Positions 34,568-46,959 of a stretch of DNA of 64,000 nt are shown here, piece by piece (positions within the stretch are counted from its first letter, which is position 1; each line of letters starts with the position of its first letter). Location of the stretch: NCBI GenBank assembly GCA_032622095.1, contig CP136061.1, positions 99,075,345 through 99,139,344 of the forward strand, given 5' to 3'. The notes below the pieces were generated by a model, which saw nothing but the letters and a program-made list of their open reading frames with translations, ran no database searches and was not told where the DNA came from. The position numbers and the translations under genes were made by a program. The DNA comes from Siphonodentalium dalli. Its lineage: Eukaryota > Mollusca > Scaphopoda > Gadilida > Siphonodentaliidae.

Positions 34568-35691
34568 ACCGGTGTAACAGTTGATCAACTCCCCCCTAGG
34601 TTAACTCCCCCATGCCCTGATCAACTTCCCCCCCCCCCCCCCCCCCACCTGAATTTGTTTTATCTTTTTATTGACAAATTATTGGCATATTATTTTTCAG
34701 TATCACTATATTGCTGAGAAAAACTATCATTGGTGGCAAGGAAGCCTGTCTTTTCTTCGGCAGATTTTGTTCAGATTTTTTTTATTGAAAATCACCCAGT
34801 ATATCTCCCCCCAACCCCCATCTAATGGCGAGTTAGTCTCATTTTATCGTTCATTATCGCTATGTGACTAAGAAAAACTATCATAGGTGACAAGGAAGCA
34901 TGATTTTTCTGTAAAAGAGACAATAATTATAGTTTGGAGAATTTTCATTGAAATTTACCTAGTTTATCCCCCCCCCCCGCCTGGATTTTTCATACCTTAA
35001 CATCTATTTGCGAGATATTCTCATTTTATCATTCACTAGGACTATGTGACTTAGAAAAACTATCAATGTCAACAATGATAGTTATTCATAGTGAATGATG
35101 AAATGAGATTGGTGGGGGGGGGGGATGATAAAAAAAATGAAATGGGTAATTTAAAAACGAACACATTCTGAAATGTAATGTCTGTGCCGAAAAGAAAAAA
35201 CATGATTTCTAGTCACCAATGATAGTTTTTCTAAGGCACATACATGTAGTTTAATAGTGATGGGGGTTGAAGATAAATTAGGTAAATTTCAATAAAAATG
35301 AAAATTCACCGAACTATAATTATTGTCTCTTTTACAGAAAAATCATGCTTCCTTGTCACCTATGATAGTTTTTCTTAGTCACATAGTGATAGTGAACGAT
35401 AAAATGAGACTAACTCGCCATTAGATGTTGAGGTAAAAAAAATTCAGGCGGGGGGGGGATAAACTGGGTGATTTTCAATAACAAAACATCTGAACAATAA
35501 TGTCTCTGCCGAAGAAAAGACATGCTTCCTTGCCACCAATGATAGTTTTTCTAAGTCACATAGTCATAGTGAATGATAAAATGAGACTATCTCGCCAATA
35601 GATGTTAAGGTATGAAACATTCAGGCGGGGGGAGATGATCAGGGTGGGGGGGGGAATGCGCAGGGGGGGGGAGATGTCGTAGCACACCTGT
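34568..35691. mobile_element. 1.1-kb foldback element F2, related to F1
   Basis: Left end ACCGGTGTAACAGTTGATC; the right end reads, inverted, ACAGGTGTGCTACGACATC. Almost the entire length is an inverted repeat centred near 35065-35085, built from modules containing GAGAAAAACTATCA, GACAAGGAAGCATGA, CAATAATTATAGTTTGG and CATTTTATCATTCACTA, separated by C-runs in the left arm and G-runs in the right. Shares only its ends and overall design with F1; internal modules differ. Non-coding. Confidence 0.85.
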
Positions 35692-36220
35692 ATCTAAAAT
35701 TACAACACACACTGTCATTCTTATACATGTATACTAATTAAATGCAGTGACTACCGATGGCGAAATCGTTTTCGTTAGTTTATCGTCGATAGATGCGTCA
35801 CGATTCTAGTAGTAAATATTTACAATTTAGCCTAGTTCAGACGTTGTTTTCAATGGAGTGGTACGGTAGATTTGCTTGAGATTTTCGATGATGTTAGTAG
35901 AATGTTACATTCCTCCAGTTGGTGTAGCACCTGAATACTAACTTATCAGTTTCACGCATCCGAACAAGTACATAATATGTCTTTAAACACACTGGACATG
36001 TGATGTCCTTGCGCTCCTGTTGCGCAAATTATAATATAAAAAGTGTTTTCTATTTCAGACAAAGCTCAAACATACCGGTAACATCTGACCAGACAAAACT
36101 TAGAAACCGCTAAACTAAATACCAGTCAAACAAGATAACCCTTCCAAAAATAAGATAACACGGCCAACCACAGCAACATACACCATGGATAAATACACTG
36201 TCAAAAGCACAGCGTTTTTA
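35692..36220. other. No gene seen
   Basis: Nothing recognisable on either strand. Confidence 0.5.
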
Positions 36221-36560
36221 TGTTTACCCATACCATGTATGGTAAACATAGTGTCGTTGTCCGGATTGACCACTCGTCGTTCGTCCGTCCGTCTGTCCGT
36301 CCGGCTGTCCGTCCGTCTGTCGGTCCGTAGACACTTCACGTGTAATGTGATAACTCAAACATTTTCTATCCAATCAGAACCAAATTTTGTATATGGGTAT
36401 ATCAGCCCAAAATACAGATAGTGTTCGAATTTGGGTTACAGAGTTATGGCCCTTTTTCGACTTAGAATTCACACATTCTGCCATAACTCAAACATTTTTT
36501 CACAGCCCAAAATACAGATCTAGTTCGAATATGGGTTTGATCCGATTTATTTTAAAGGAG
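36221..36560 (+). repeat. TCCGTCTG-rich dispersed repeat
   Basis: A perfect 9-bp-stem hairpin ATGTTTACC..GGTAAACAT (36221-36250) precedes a GTCCGTCCGTCTGTCCG-type run (about 36285-36330), then AACCAAATTTTGTATATGGG, TTCGAATTTGGGTTACAGAG and AGTTATGGCCCTTTTTCGAC, partly repeated downstream. This arrangement is common in invertebrate genomes as a dispersed non-coding repeat. A weaker relative lies at 51005-51120. Confidence 0.7.
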
Positions 36561-37714
36561 TTATGACCCTTTTTTTTAAGAAAAACAAATCAATTTTGTA
36601 TTAAATTTATTTTTAACTTTTATAATAATAATAAAAAAAATGTCATTGACATTGTCATTTGTTTTCATTTAGATATTGATTATTATGATACAAGTTGATA
36701 AAAAGATTTCCAATGTGTCCCTTTAATTTTTTTAAATAATTAAAAACAATTATTTGTTTTTAAGTTAAAAAAATTTGAAAAACTAACACCATTATAACTC
36801 TGCCAAGGGTACCCCGAATCACCACACCAAATTTGATTAAATCGGTCCAAAATCTTGTGTTATGTACTGGTAAATCTGTTTGGAGCAACATTGAATCCAA
36901 TTCACCATTTGCATTTGGACTACTTAGCTATTGATAAAGCTATATTATTTTCTGATGTCTCTTACATGTATGTCAATGTGCAAATAATCTGATAAAGAAG
37001 GCTATGGTATCTAATTTAAAATAAAGATTCAACAATAAACATCACATGATATTAACAGTAGAATTGGACATCTGTGCTGCAGAGTTATATCTTCAGATGG
37101 TCTGATATCATTATAATTGTTATTGGTTTAATAGAGAGGTCAGTGTTCAACATAAACAATTCCTGTGATTTTTTTACAGCTCTGCTATATAATTGATATT
37201 AATGGGGCAGTGGTGAGGTTGCTTATCTGTATACTGGGACACATTATTATTGTAAACTTAAATTGGACTCTCTTAACCCAAGTATTCCATGTCCAGGTCA
37301 CACCTACACATTTAACCCACGGGCTTGCTGGCTGTGGCGGTTTAGCATTACAGATCCTGTACCAGGGCATTCTCTTATATAAATGCCAGTGACCCATAAA
37401 TTCCAATAATTTGTGTTATGTACATTTGTCTATAATAGTACATAACAGTATGCTCTATAATTCAACAGTATACTCTATAATTCAACACCAAAACTCATTT
37501 ATCCGATCATATTAAATTTTTATCGCCAAGGGATGGGTTAACATCTGCCGATCGTGATCGGCCTCTCGTTTTGTAACGGTTATATCTGGCATATACCCAT
37601 AGTTATATATAAACAGGCTACGGGCATCTGACCACAGGTCATTTGCATAAAAAACATTATATAATTCTTTCATTCTTTCATTCCCTCAAGGTACATGTAT
37701 CTTCAAAGGATTAA
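36561..37714. other. No gene seen
   Basis: AT-rich. A 26-base duplication (TATGCTCTATAATTCAACAG-like) occurs near 37450-37490. The overlapping frames at 37165-37406 on both strands carry no recognisable domain. Confidence 0.45.
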
Positions 37715-37852
37715 GTTGAAGTTTTGGGGCTGAGTAAGATTCTAAGAGAGAAGGTGGAATATTTACTTGAGAGCATAAAAGATGACAAGAAAATGACAAT
37801 CATGGCCCAAATTGCGAAAAGTTGCCAAAGTTATTTTGACACCACATGTGCT
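37715..37852 (+). other. Possible exon, unidentified (weak)
   Basis: An open stretch encodes SKILREKVEYLLESIKDDKK then MTIMAQIAKSCQSYFDTTCA, a charged, helix-forming composition unlike the surrounding AT-rich noise, and ends exactly at a strong splice donor (GCT then GTAAGT, 37853-37858). There is no in-frame ATG and the possible acceptors upstream are poor. I do not recognise the protein. A second open stretch at about 38095-38205 (CDINLRLNQACQYGTTVIKT) could be a following exon, but nothing proves it. Confidence 0.25.
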
Positions 37853-37858
37853 GTAAGT

Positions 37859-39007
37859 ATAGCTAGGCCTAAAACAAAAAAAATTGTTTCCGGTAACATA
37901 TGGTAGAAAAGTAGGGCAGGTGGAATTCAATTGTTTCATTGTTTTTTGGAAACGACGACAATAAGATCATATGTGGATTGTGGAATATATTCATTCTGAA
38001 AAATATGCCCATGGCAGCACAAAGTATATAACGGGAAACAATTGGGCTGAATGGGCATATCGCACATGTATTGGGAGGAATAAATTAAACCTATTATTTT
38101 TAATCAAAAGTGATTGCGACATCAACCTCAGATTGAACCAGGCCTGTCAGTATGGCACCACTGTAATTAAAACACTGACTGTCAGAGTAAATAATATAGA
38201 TGATGACTGATCGGCACATGTATTAAGTACTTCGATCTGAGATATGTTGCACCAACATTATAAGGATCTCCTGGGCATTATCTCTAGTTGGGAGCGAATG
38301 ATTGCTTCCGAAATTTGTTAAAGAATATGGTCGCCAGTGGCCATCTTGGATTTTACTCTTTTCACGACTAAATTCATTGGCACACCCAACAAGCCACATC
38401 CCTCACCACTCATTAACTACAACACACATAATTATTCTCCTCATAGTCATACTTGAAACCATTTTAATTCAGCCCTTTCTATAATAAATATTCACTGCTA
38501 CTAGTAGTAGTTTCCTCATATTATGTTTCAGCAAAATTTCAACAATTTGGAGTTTTGAAAATTACATACAAGTAGATGAGTTGGGTGCCAAATGGTACAT
38601 GCTTACCTCCCCAGTCAACAATCAAATTATATGGCATGAATTTGTGTCAAGATGGCAAACACATACCCTCATTCAATCAGGTTTGAGTATTTTCAATTTA
38701 TAGTGAGAAATAGTAGGAAGTGAAAATGAAAAAATAGAGTAGTTTCTATGGTGTTGAATTGAAGGGGGAATTTGAAGAGTGCGAAATGTTTTAATGTTTG
38801 ACCTTTGTTATTTCCAGGAGAAAGGACACATGTGCTATATCCCTAGTTGTTCCAAAATTGAAGCTGCATGCATTTTAAAGAATGTGATCAAAGGATTGTA
38901 GACTTGTTTTTGAGTTTTCATACAGTAAGTATACATTTTTATTATATGCTTCCCCATTAAATAGTGGGAAATTGCCGTGGCGTAGAGCGTTATATCCATC
39001 GCCTGGA
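37859..39007. other. No gene seen apart from the weak exon candidate at 38095-38205
   Basis: No repeat family recognised. Frames at 38302-38484 and 38835-39132 lack domains. Confidence 0.4.
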
Positions 39008-39072
39008 CCGACTCGATGGATAACACTGACCGACTCGATGGATAACACTGACCGACTCGATGGATAACACAA
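39008..39072 (+). repeat. 22-bp tandem repeat, three units
   Basis: CCGACTCGATGGATAACACT(GA) occurs three times in a row without change. Confidence 0.95.
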
Positions 39073-39458
39073 TAGTATTACTTTTTCGGAGATTACTTCC
39101 GGTTTATAGCGGCGAATCACATTAAGTTTCAAAGCGTATCAATAACAGCCGGACTATTGTTGTAATTATTGATTTTCACGGTTCATAAACTGTTATTTAA
39201 TTGTTATAATGTTAACTCATTTGTTTTAATATATTCTTATCACTAAATTATGTATACATTAATTTTCTCGCATCATTTCAGAATAAAAACAATGGGGACT
39301 ATTTCTTATATGCTCGATATTTGTCATTCGGTGGTGAGCAAATCAATTGATGGAATGTAAACAAAATGCAAATGTCGAAGCTTTCTAACAATTTGAAGTG
39401 AACTGTAGGACAAAATTAGCAGTTTTAGTGCGGTTTTTATAGCGCATATAATAAAAAG

Positions 39459-39620
39459 AAAACCTACGGGTTTTGGTTGAATACCCGGATTATCTCATTC
39501 GTGGGTGCAAGGGAGTACAGAATTTCCACTCGCGGCTTGCAGCCGCTCGTGGAAATTCTGTACTTCCTTGCACCCACTCATGAGATAATTCGGGTATTCA
39601 ACCAAAACTCGTAGGTATTC
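39459..39620. repeat. 162-bp foldback MITE
   Basis: Arms of about 78 bases are nearly complementary: GAAAACCTACGGGTTTTGGT.., ATACCCGGATTATCTCATTC, GGGTGCAAGGGAGTACAGAA, TTTCCACTCGCGGC on the left, the inverse on the right, with a very short loop at about 39537-39543. Only a few mismatches, so likely recent. No other copy in the window. Confidence 0.85.
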
Positions 39621-40009
39621 TCTATATACTTTACCATTGGGACAGGCACACCACCGGTAGCTTTACCTCTTTTTATAATAAATACTCATTGATGAATAGT
39701 TCCCTTCGAAAATATACAGATAATAAGGTCAGTAAACAACATCTGGTTTGTTGGAACTTATTATCTGAACATTTCCCTCAATTAAATAACTATTTTGGCA
39801 CTGATATTATCTGTTATTATGAGCTTATTTTTCATTAACACCCCTCCAGATTAATAACAAGGAATTCCAATGTATACTTTCATAACTGATTAGGGAAAAG
39901 ACATTAGTATAGAAATGGTTAATGCTCTGCAAATAATACTGACTTTCATGTCAAATCCCAAAATCAACAACAAATTATTGGTCTACTAGCAATGAAGCAA
40001 ATATATGCC
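39621..40009. other. No gene seen
   Basis: Nothing recognisable. Confidence 0.5.
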
Positions 40010-40115
40010 TGAGAGCTTTCCGATGAATGGCAACAAGCCATATTTCCGACTAAATCCTGAAACGTTACCCATACTTCTGCTGTGTTTAAGGAGTCGATTA
40101 ATTAGAGCATTACTG
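40010..40115 (+). mobile_element. TA-flanked hairpin MITE, right half only (E4)
   Basis: TGAGAGCTTTCCGATGAATG through GAGCATTACTG followed by TA at 40116-40117 equals the right arm of E2. The left arm is absent, as if deleted at the hairpin centre. Confidence 0.85.
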
Positions 40116-40117
40116 TA

Positions 40118-42262
40118 CCACCGCAGCTCCCGTCATGGAAGGGTTAAGTTCCCTTATATTCAGAGTGTGTGTGGTCACATTGTACTGTCAGAATAGCTAT
40201 TGAATTTATGTCGACAACAGATATCTGTGTAGCTATCACTTTGTCCGAATAATGATGTTCAACAATATAATTAGTAACTACAAAACATAATTATTGATGT
40301 ATTATTCTACCCATATTATAAGTTACAGATGCTTAGTGGTCGGTTATGTTGTCATGTTTTTGATTCAATGTTTATTCTTTTATGCCCTGGAAACTATATA
40401 CAACTTATTCTCGAAGAATATATCATCATTAAAATTGAAAATTGAAAAACATTTTTGGATATATAGGCAATGATCCAGGTTTCATGTTTGGGCACCATTT
40501 AGGTACTGTCCCGATGGCCGCAGTCCTATGGTCAGAAATGTTGATGGCTTGTGATTGGGGGAGGGGGGTGAATCTGAGTATGTTCAAAAGCCTTAAAAAT
40601 ATATTGTGCTATTATGTTGATAGATTGTCATATTTTAGATAGCAAATTCTTAACCCTGATCCCAATGCACATATGACCAAAGTTATTCCCTCCAGCCAAC
40701 ATTTAGCCATAATTGCTTGCAGCGTCATTTTAACACACAAAGACATAACACCATTTGATTTGCAATGTCATTGAAGCGCATTGTAAGTCATTGCGTAATT
40801 ATGATAAGTGGTGAGGGGTACTCTCAATTAACAAGACCCAAACAATTCTGTCACATATTTACTAAAGTATCTTTTATTATTCTTTTCAGTATGTCATAAT
40901 ATTATACTCAAGTTGTATCATCAAATTGTTCATTTTCCCAAAATTTGGTTTATTATCAATGGCTTTCAATGTATCAATTAACAATGATACTTACAAAAAA
41001 TAAAAAAATAACTTCACAGTTAAGTTGGTAATATTAAGGAGTATATATATAGACTCAAATTTCCGATAAATAATGTCTCTAAATTTAATTTTTATTTGAT
41101 TAATTTATTTAATTTAATTCACGCTGATGTAAATTGGTTCACACTGGCAGGGCAGAACATAAAATAATTGCTAATGGCAATGTTTAATGAGTTATTTACT
41201 ATGTTTTATTCCAAAAATTCTTGATCATTTTACATACTAGTACCGGTATGTGTGTGGCACATTACTTCTATTATATTAGTATGTGAATGCTCAAACAATT
41301 GTGCTTTATAAACCAAACAGATATCAATATAATTATTGATTCATAATTATTCAATTGTTAAAATCTACCTCGACTTTGGGTGTATTTATCCACTATTTGC
41401 AAATATCTCCTCATGGCTAAGAGATATCTCCTCATGATTAAGACACGACGAGATGCAATTTAAAAAAAAAATGATCAGTAAATTCATCGATTCATGTCCT
41501 ACGTCAGTGAATTGTAATAACCCATACTGCCCAGAATGTAGACGTTAACGATGGCACTATAACTCTTAAATTCTGAATGCAAGCACAGTTCGTTTTAGAT
41601 TTGTTGATCCCGATTTGCTACTTAGTATACCGGTATGCGTGACACTTCAAACCTGTATGCACCGTGCAGTGACTCCACCCCCTTCCATCACATTCAACAA
41701 TATACTGTTTTAGCGTTCTATTTGGATCTCATCTAACTGGCCTGGCGGGTTTCTTCGAAAATGAGGGTAACCTTGGTTTACATAAATGACCACATGCCAC
41801 ACTCCCTCAGGTCCGTCAAATTAAGAAGAACATACACATATGTCTGCTATATCACATTTAATCATTTAACCGGGGTTGAAACAATACATATTATGATGGG
41901 GTCAGCAGGAAGACAGCCACGGACGAGGTTATGCCAAACACCAGGCTGAGTGCACCCCATTTGGGAGTCAGCATGATGTGGATCGTCATATATCGATATC
42001 TTGCTGACCCTCAACTGGGCAACATTAGTCGAGGTATTTCTGCAGTTGGATAAAAAATATCGATATAAAAATAAAAATTCCTTACCTACCTAATACTAGT
42101 ACCTACCGTAATTTTTTCGCTCCTTTACCGGAAACATACATGTACAATCTTTTTGGCCTTAACACTTTTATTAATCTATATCATCTCTTTTAGCCCGTTA
42201 TTTGCAGGTACAGTGCAGGAACATGTTTGGAACTACATTGGAACTACAGAGAAGAATTCAAT
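40118..42262. other. No gene seen
   Basis: The frame at 41761-41949 and others have no recognisable domain. No repeat family identified. Confidence 0.45.
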
Positions 42263-43925
42263 ATGATCCAGATCTCTGAGCTTCAGGTAGTGTAGTTCGA
42301 TGTTCGTACTAAGAATTAAAAGTTCAGCATCATACCCACAGGTTGCATCTATGTACCTGTGTATGTACAGCAGGAAATTCTCTAACGTGGTGACCAGGAT
42401 GAAATTCATACAATGTTCCGCTTCCAGTAAGAAACCGCATCTTTTATTGATCGGAGAGTCGCGCAGCATATCCCATGTTTATGCCTGGAGCCATCAAAAT
42501 AACGCCTAATATGATCCTGAGCTTGAGTTTGATGTTCGTACTAAGAATAAAATGTTCAGCATCGTACCTACAGCTTGCATCTACTAGTATGTACATGTGT
42601 ATATACTGAAGGAAATTCTCTAATGTGCTGACCAGGATGAAAATCATACAATGTTCTGCTTCCAATAAGAAACCGCATCTTTGATTGGTCAGACAGTCGC
42701 GCAACATATCCCATGTTTACGTCTGGACAGGGATGTGGCTAGAGGGGGGGTGTGGGGGGTGTCTCACCCCCCCCCCCAGCAGAGAGCTATATTTTCAATA
42801 GTTGGAAATTTCATACCTGCCACAACGAAATTTCACACCAACAATAGGTTGAAAATGTTCTTGTAGTTTGATTATAAAACAATTTATTGGGGGGAATTTA
42901 TTGTTTTTCGACCAATATTTGCATATGTTCCTATTTTTGGTCAAAAATTTTGACAGAAATGGACATCAGTTGGAAATTTTCCAACCTTAGGGGGGTGAGA
43001 GGTTGGAAATTTCCAACACTTGGAAAGCTTGTGTCCTGGTCCCTCCCCCGTGGCCAGTCAAAAACTTCTAGTTAATTTAAGAAAACAATATTGTCAAACA
43101 ATTGGTCAACATTGTCATTGGAATTGTCATCAGTTGGAAATTTTCCAACCTAAGTGGGGGTGTAGGGTTTGAAATTTCCAACAGTAGGAAGGCTTGAGGC
43201 TAGTCTAGATGTTAGGATTTTGCGATTTTCTTGTTCAGATTTCAAAATTTTCGCACACCGGGCCGAACCATGGTCGGCCCGGTGTGTCATTACCCCATCC
43301 ACATGGCCAATACAAAATTGCTAATTAGTTTAGCAAAACAATATTTTACTACATTTGGTCAAACTTGTAGACATAAATGGTAATCAGTTGAAGAATTTTC
43401 CAACCTGAGGGGGAGCATGAGGTTTGAAATTTCCAACACTAGGAAAGCTTCAGTTGAGGCCAGTCTAGATGCTAGGATTTGCAATTTTCTTGTATATAGT
43501 TTTCAAAATTTTCTCACACCGGGCCAAACAACCATGGTCGGCCCAGTGTTTCCTGGTCTGTTGTCGGTAGCTGCGTGCATTTGTCTGGAATTAGATCACT
43601 AGTTGTTTTTTTGGGGAAATTTTCAGGTTAAAATATCTTAATGTTCTTATACTGGGAAAATAGAAGCATGGCTTATGAATATATAGGAAACTAGGCCTGA
43701 GCATGAGGTACCGTACAAGGGGGGGTGCAAATGGAATTATGCAAAAAGTTGTGTTGGTGTGATTCCGACTCAAGGGGGGGGGGTGCAAATTATGTAAAAA
43801 GTTGTGTTGGTGTGATTCCGACTCAAGGGGGGGGGTGCAGTTGGAAATTCCCAAGGTGGATACCCCGCCAGCGGAGACCCTCTAGCCACATCCCTGCGTC
43901 TGGAGCCATTAGCATAACGGAAACC
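42263..43925 (+). repeat. Tandem duplication of a 248-bp unit, second copy split by hAT
   Basis: Unit 1 is 42263-42510. Unit 2 begins at 42511 (ATGATCC), runs to 42727 and resumes at 43905 after the hAT element. Shared landmarks: GATGTTCGTACTAAGAAT, GTTCAGCATC, GGAAATTCTCTAA, CATACAATGTTC, AATAAGAAACCGCATCTTT-type and CATATCCCATGTTTA. Unit 1 retains the uninterrupted GCCTGGAGCCAT site, showing the pre-insertion state. Confidence 0.9.
42728..43896. mobile_element. Non-autonomous hAT-type element
   Basis: Perfect 19-base inverted ends CAGGGATGTGGCTAGAGGG / CCCTCTAGCCACATCCCTG and an exact 8-bp duplication CGTCTGGA at 42720-42727 and 43897-43904, the hAT signature. Inside are three diverged tandem modules of about 200-230 bases (TCAGTTGGAAATTTTCCAAC, GGTTTGAAATTTCCAACA, CACACCGGGCC..CATGGTCGG). 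It encodes nothing recognisable, so it would depend on a transposase elsewhere. A terminal relic lies at 57319-57413. Confidence 0.95.
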
Positions 43926-44094
43926 AAGACCGCTTCATAATTTCATCTCTTTTCATGATGTCATATGTTGGAGAGAAGTTTAGGAGATTTTGACATTTTC
44001 TGCTGATCATTATGCGGAATAAGTGCCAAATTAATGTGAATGACCAGTACTGACTACTGTTGGCAGAACAAATACATGTACGCCATTGTGGTGG

Positions 44095-44211
44095 ATTAAT
44101 GGTAACATGTCATGACATTGACCATTTTTAGCCTATGTTCAACCTTGTCGCTTTGTGAATCGGTTGAACATAAACCCGAAGTTGTCAATGTCACACCATG
44201 TTACCATCAAT
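44095..44211. repeat. 117-bp foldback
   Basis: ATTAATGGTAACATG, GACATTGAC and TATGTTCAACC on the left pair with GGTTGAACATA, GTCAATGTC and CATGTTACCATCAAT on the right around a loop near 44145-44160. Confidence 0.8.
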
Positions 44212-44414
44212 ACACCACAACTAAACTTATATTAATACAGGAAAGTATTCCTGAAAATAACATTTTTGCTATAAAATTGGGAAACCATCTTAGACGTTAT
44301 TATTCAAAATAACATGTAATCACATATTGAATGCATACAATGTGTTCATTTTATCTCAGATTTAGAAACCTGAACAATACGTTGAAAATGTTTGGATCTT
44401 TAATCTACAGTTAA

Positions 44415-45029
44415 AGGTGACATATGCAACCGGTTTCATCATTTGGCTAAATAATGAATTTAATTGGTTGCCACTTCGGTCAGATGCGATATTTTAGAAA
44501 CGCTCCTATCTAGTGATGTTTGGCGTAACATTTCAATGTTTTGAGATATGTTTCGCATTTTGAGTGAAAACTTCATGACCTATCTCCCCATATTTTGTCA
44601 CATCACCGATTGAGGTTAAAGCATTCGCTGTTGATTTCTACCAACACCTAGCATATTTCTGCAAAATGAAAAGTCAAGTGATACATGTATTCATTCTTTT
44701 ACAAAGTATATCTTATAATTTTAATTGAATACAGAGCCAATGATACGATTTGACCAGAAAAGGAAGAGTTTACGGACTGTCTAAAAATTGTTTTCAAAAT
44801 CTGATATGATCAAATAGACAATTTTGGGGCTATCCCCTATGGGGCTATGGGCCTATTGTGCGACACGATATTTCGCATGTGAAATAGTATTCCTTGAACT
44901 CATAAAATATGGGATGGATTCTCATCTAACTGAAAAGTGTGGTAGTTACACAAACACAACCTACACTTTTCCACTTTTTGGGATCAGATGTGGGGGCCCA
45001 GATCACTCTAAAACTGTTGCATGTCACCT
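44415..45029. mobile_element. TTAA-type MITE family D
   Basis: 615 bp. Left TTAA at 44411-44414 then AGGTGACATATGCAAC; right end GTTGCATGTCACCT followed by TGAA at 45030-45033, one change from TTAA. Terminal repeats differ by a 2-base indel. Same AGG-next-to-TTAA plan as families A and C but otherwise unrelated sequence. The open frame at 44824-45123 lies across its right end and is not a gene. Confidence 0.75.
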
Positions 45030-45033
45030 TGAA

Positions 45034-46388
45034 GAGTTTTTTTCTATTATATCATATATTAATTTCAGTATCATCGAGATGTGTGAAGCGTGTGTATTAC
45101 ATAAATACACCAGTTCTAACTAAATTACTCTCTTGAACAAGCTATGCATTAAAGATTCTGAAGAAAATATCTGGTATTTCCATTATCCCCAAGAATCTTT
45201 ACATCAATGTCAGTCAATCACAACATTTAGCAGTAAAGTGATGAAGCCAATCATTTTATTGACGATTTTCATCGGCTCCAGAGTTTCTCGACACTTAGCT
45301 AAAATAACATAATAAGTTTCCTGTCATATCTGGTCACAATGCTTATTTCACAGTGTTCACAAACTGGTGATTACAACTAATTTAACACTAATGTGTGTCC
45401 ATTTGAAGAGTCCAGAAATTATCAATAATAGCCATCAAGGAGAATAGAATTAAGTATTTCCAAGAATGTCAACAGTTAGCACCCGTTTTTCTTATTCGCC
45501 AAAATTCAAGTAACCGGAGATAACATTCTGTCAATCGTAAAACTGCGCTTTGATGTTATACAACAGGAATTGCATGCATAAACTATTTATAGTGGCGGTT
45601 ATGGGACTTATAGTTACATGTGTATATTCATTAGGACTGTTATGTGTAGCTTATTCCAGCATGAGAGCCTAATTTTAATGAGAACTGATTATACACATGT
45701 GTATCCAGGTGATATACACATGTAAAACTTTATCGTTCTTTTGTATTGACAAGACACAACGGGTGTATCCTCATGTCATGTCTGATTTGTCATCTGTATC
45801 AGTTGATAGCACATGCATGTCATAAACATCTGATTAGAATCAGGGACATTTTTATTGACTTTATAAGCTCTTTGTAACTATACCAGAAATAAAACATTCT
45901 GAATGCAAAACATTATGGGCGCAGTGCATGTTCAGCGGAAGTTAGATTGAGATAAGAATAATATTATTCATCATGACCTGAGGTGTGGGGATGGAAAGAT
46001 CTCACCCCGAGGGGCAAGATATTTCGGCCAATTGTCCGGACCCAATAGCTGGTCCCGAAGATGAGATTTTTCTATGCCCACATCCCAGGTCATGGATTAT
46101 TTTTCTCCCAAACCCAAGGGCCACATACTAAATGTTTTGTCTTATACCCAATTTTGGCACATTTCAGTAGTTTCATAACGGTACATCAGGGGAGAAATCT
46201 GATGTCAAATTTATGATTTTATTTGATGATTTTAGTATATACTGGAAAAGCAAAGCATGATACCCACACAAGCTTGGTTAATTGGTTTGAGTGAAATATA
46301 CATGGCTAGTGAAAACGACATGGTTATGTCATCATTGTTCCTAGCATGAATTACGACACATCAATTTATATATTTAGACTGCCAGTCA
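45034..46388. other. No gene seen
   Basis: Includes a cluster of TATACACATGTGTA-type palindromic words near 45690-45725. No recognisable coding. Confidence 0.45.
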
Positions 46389-46607
46389 TTGTTAAATTTT
46401 CGGAATGACGTGTGGTACCATGCCATTGACCAATATGGTACTAAAGGTGTCCTCTACCTGGACCAATTACCTCGTTTGCAGCTGTTGTCCACAATTCCGG
46501 GATCTCCAAGATATCTCGCTCTACTATCAGATGTCAGATCACTGACAACAATTGAGTCGCTTGCTGGTGAGGTCAGCCCCATTTATGTGGAAACAGTTTT
46601 CTGTTGA
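46389..46607 (+). other. Unidentified open frame
   Basis: 72 codons of mixed, protein-like composition (VLYLDQLPRLQLLSTIPGSP, RYLALLSDVRSLTTIESLAG), with no stop-free reason such as a repeat. No splice donor at its end, no recognised family, and no duplicate in the window. A following frame at 46617-46853 overlaps the foldback below. Could be a relic of a transposon gene or chance. Confidence 0.2.
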
Positions 46608-46789
46608 TAATGGTGATTGGTGATTTCAATTGCCCTTATACATTTACTTGTTGGCGAATGTGTACCCTGCGTAATTGATCCCCAGAGAATAGCGACACGA
46701 GGGGGGAGAGGTACGACTGTTGTCACTCCCGGGCAGCGCATCGGTGAGTTGGTTGAATGGTTAAATATAGAATATCCATACAGTTTGAT

Positions 46790-46908
46790 GAGATACAAGG
46801 TTTGTTTTCGCGAGTATGATTCAGCAAATGCCAAATGGGGAACCAAGCTTTAGCAAGGTCCCCATTTGGGGAATTATATATACGAGTGAAAATAAGCCTT
46901 GTATCTCG
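46790..46908. repeat. 119-bp foldback
   Basis: GAGATACAAGG, TTTTCGCGAGTAT and CCAAATGGGGA on the left pair with TCCCCATTTGG, ATACGAGTGAAAA and CCTTGTATCTC on the right. Confidence 0.8.
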
Positions 46909-46959
46909 TTAAACTATATGGGTATTATTTTTATCCATTGCCAAATTTTAAATATCATA

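Noticed and set aside
36185-36421. Frame with RLSVRLSVR repeat
   Set aside because: Translation of the GTCCGTCCGTCT run in a dispersed repeat.
37165-37406. Overlapping hydrophobic frames on both strands as a membrane protein exon
   Set aside because: No start or splice context, and both strands open to a similar degree, indicating composition rather than coding.
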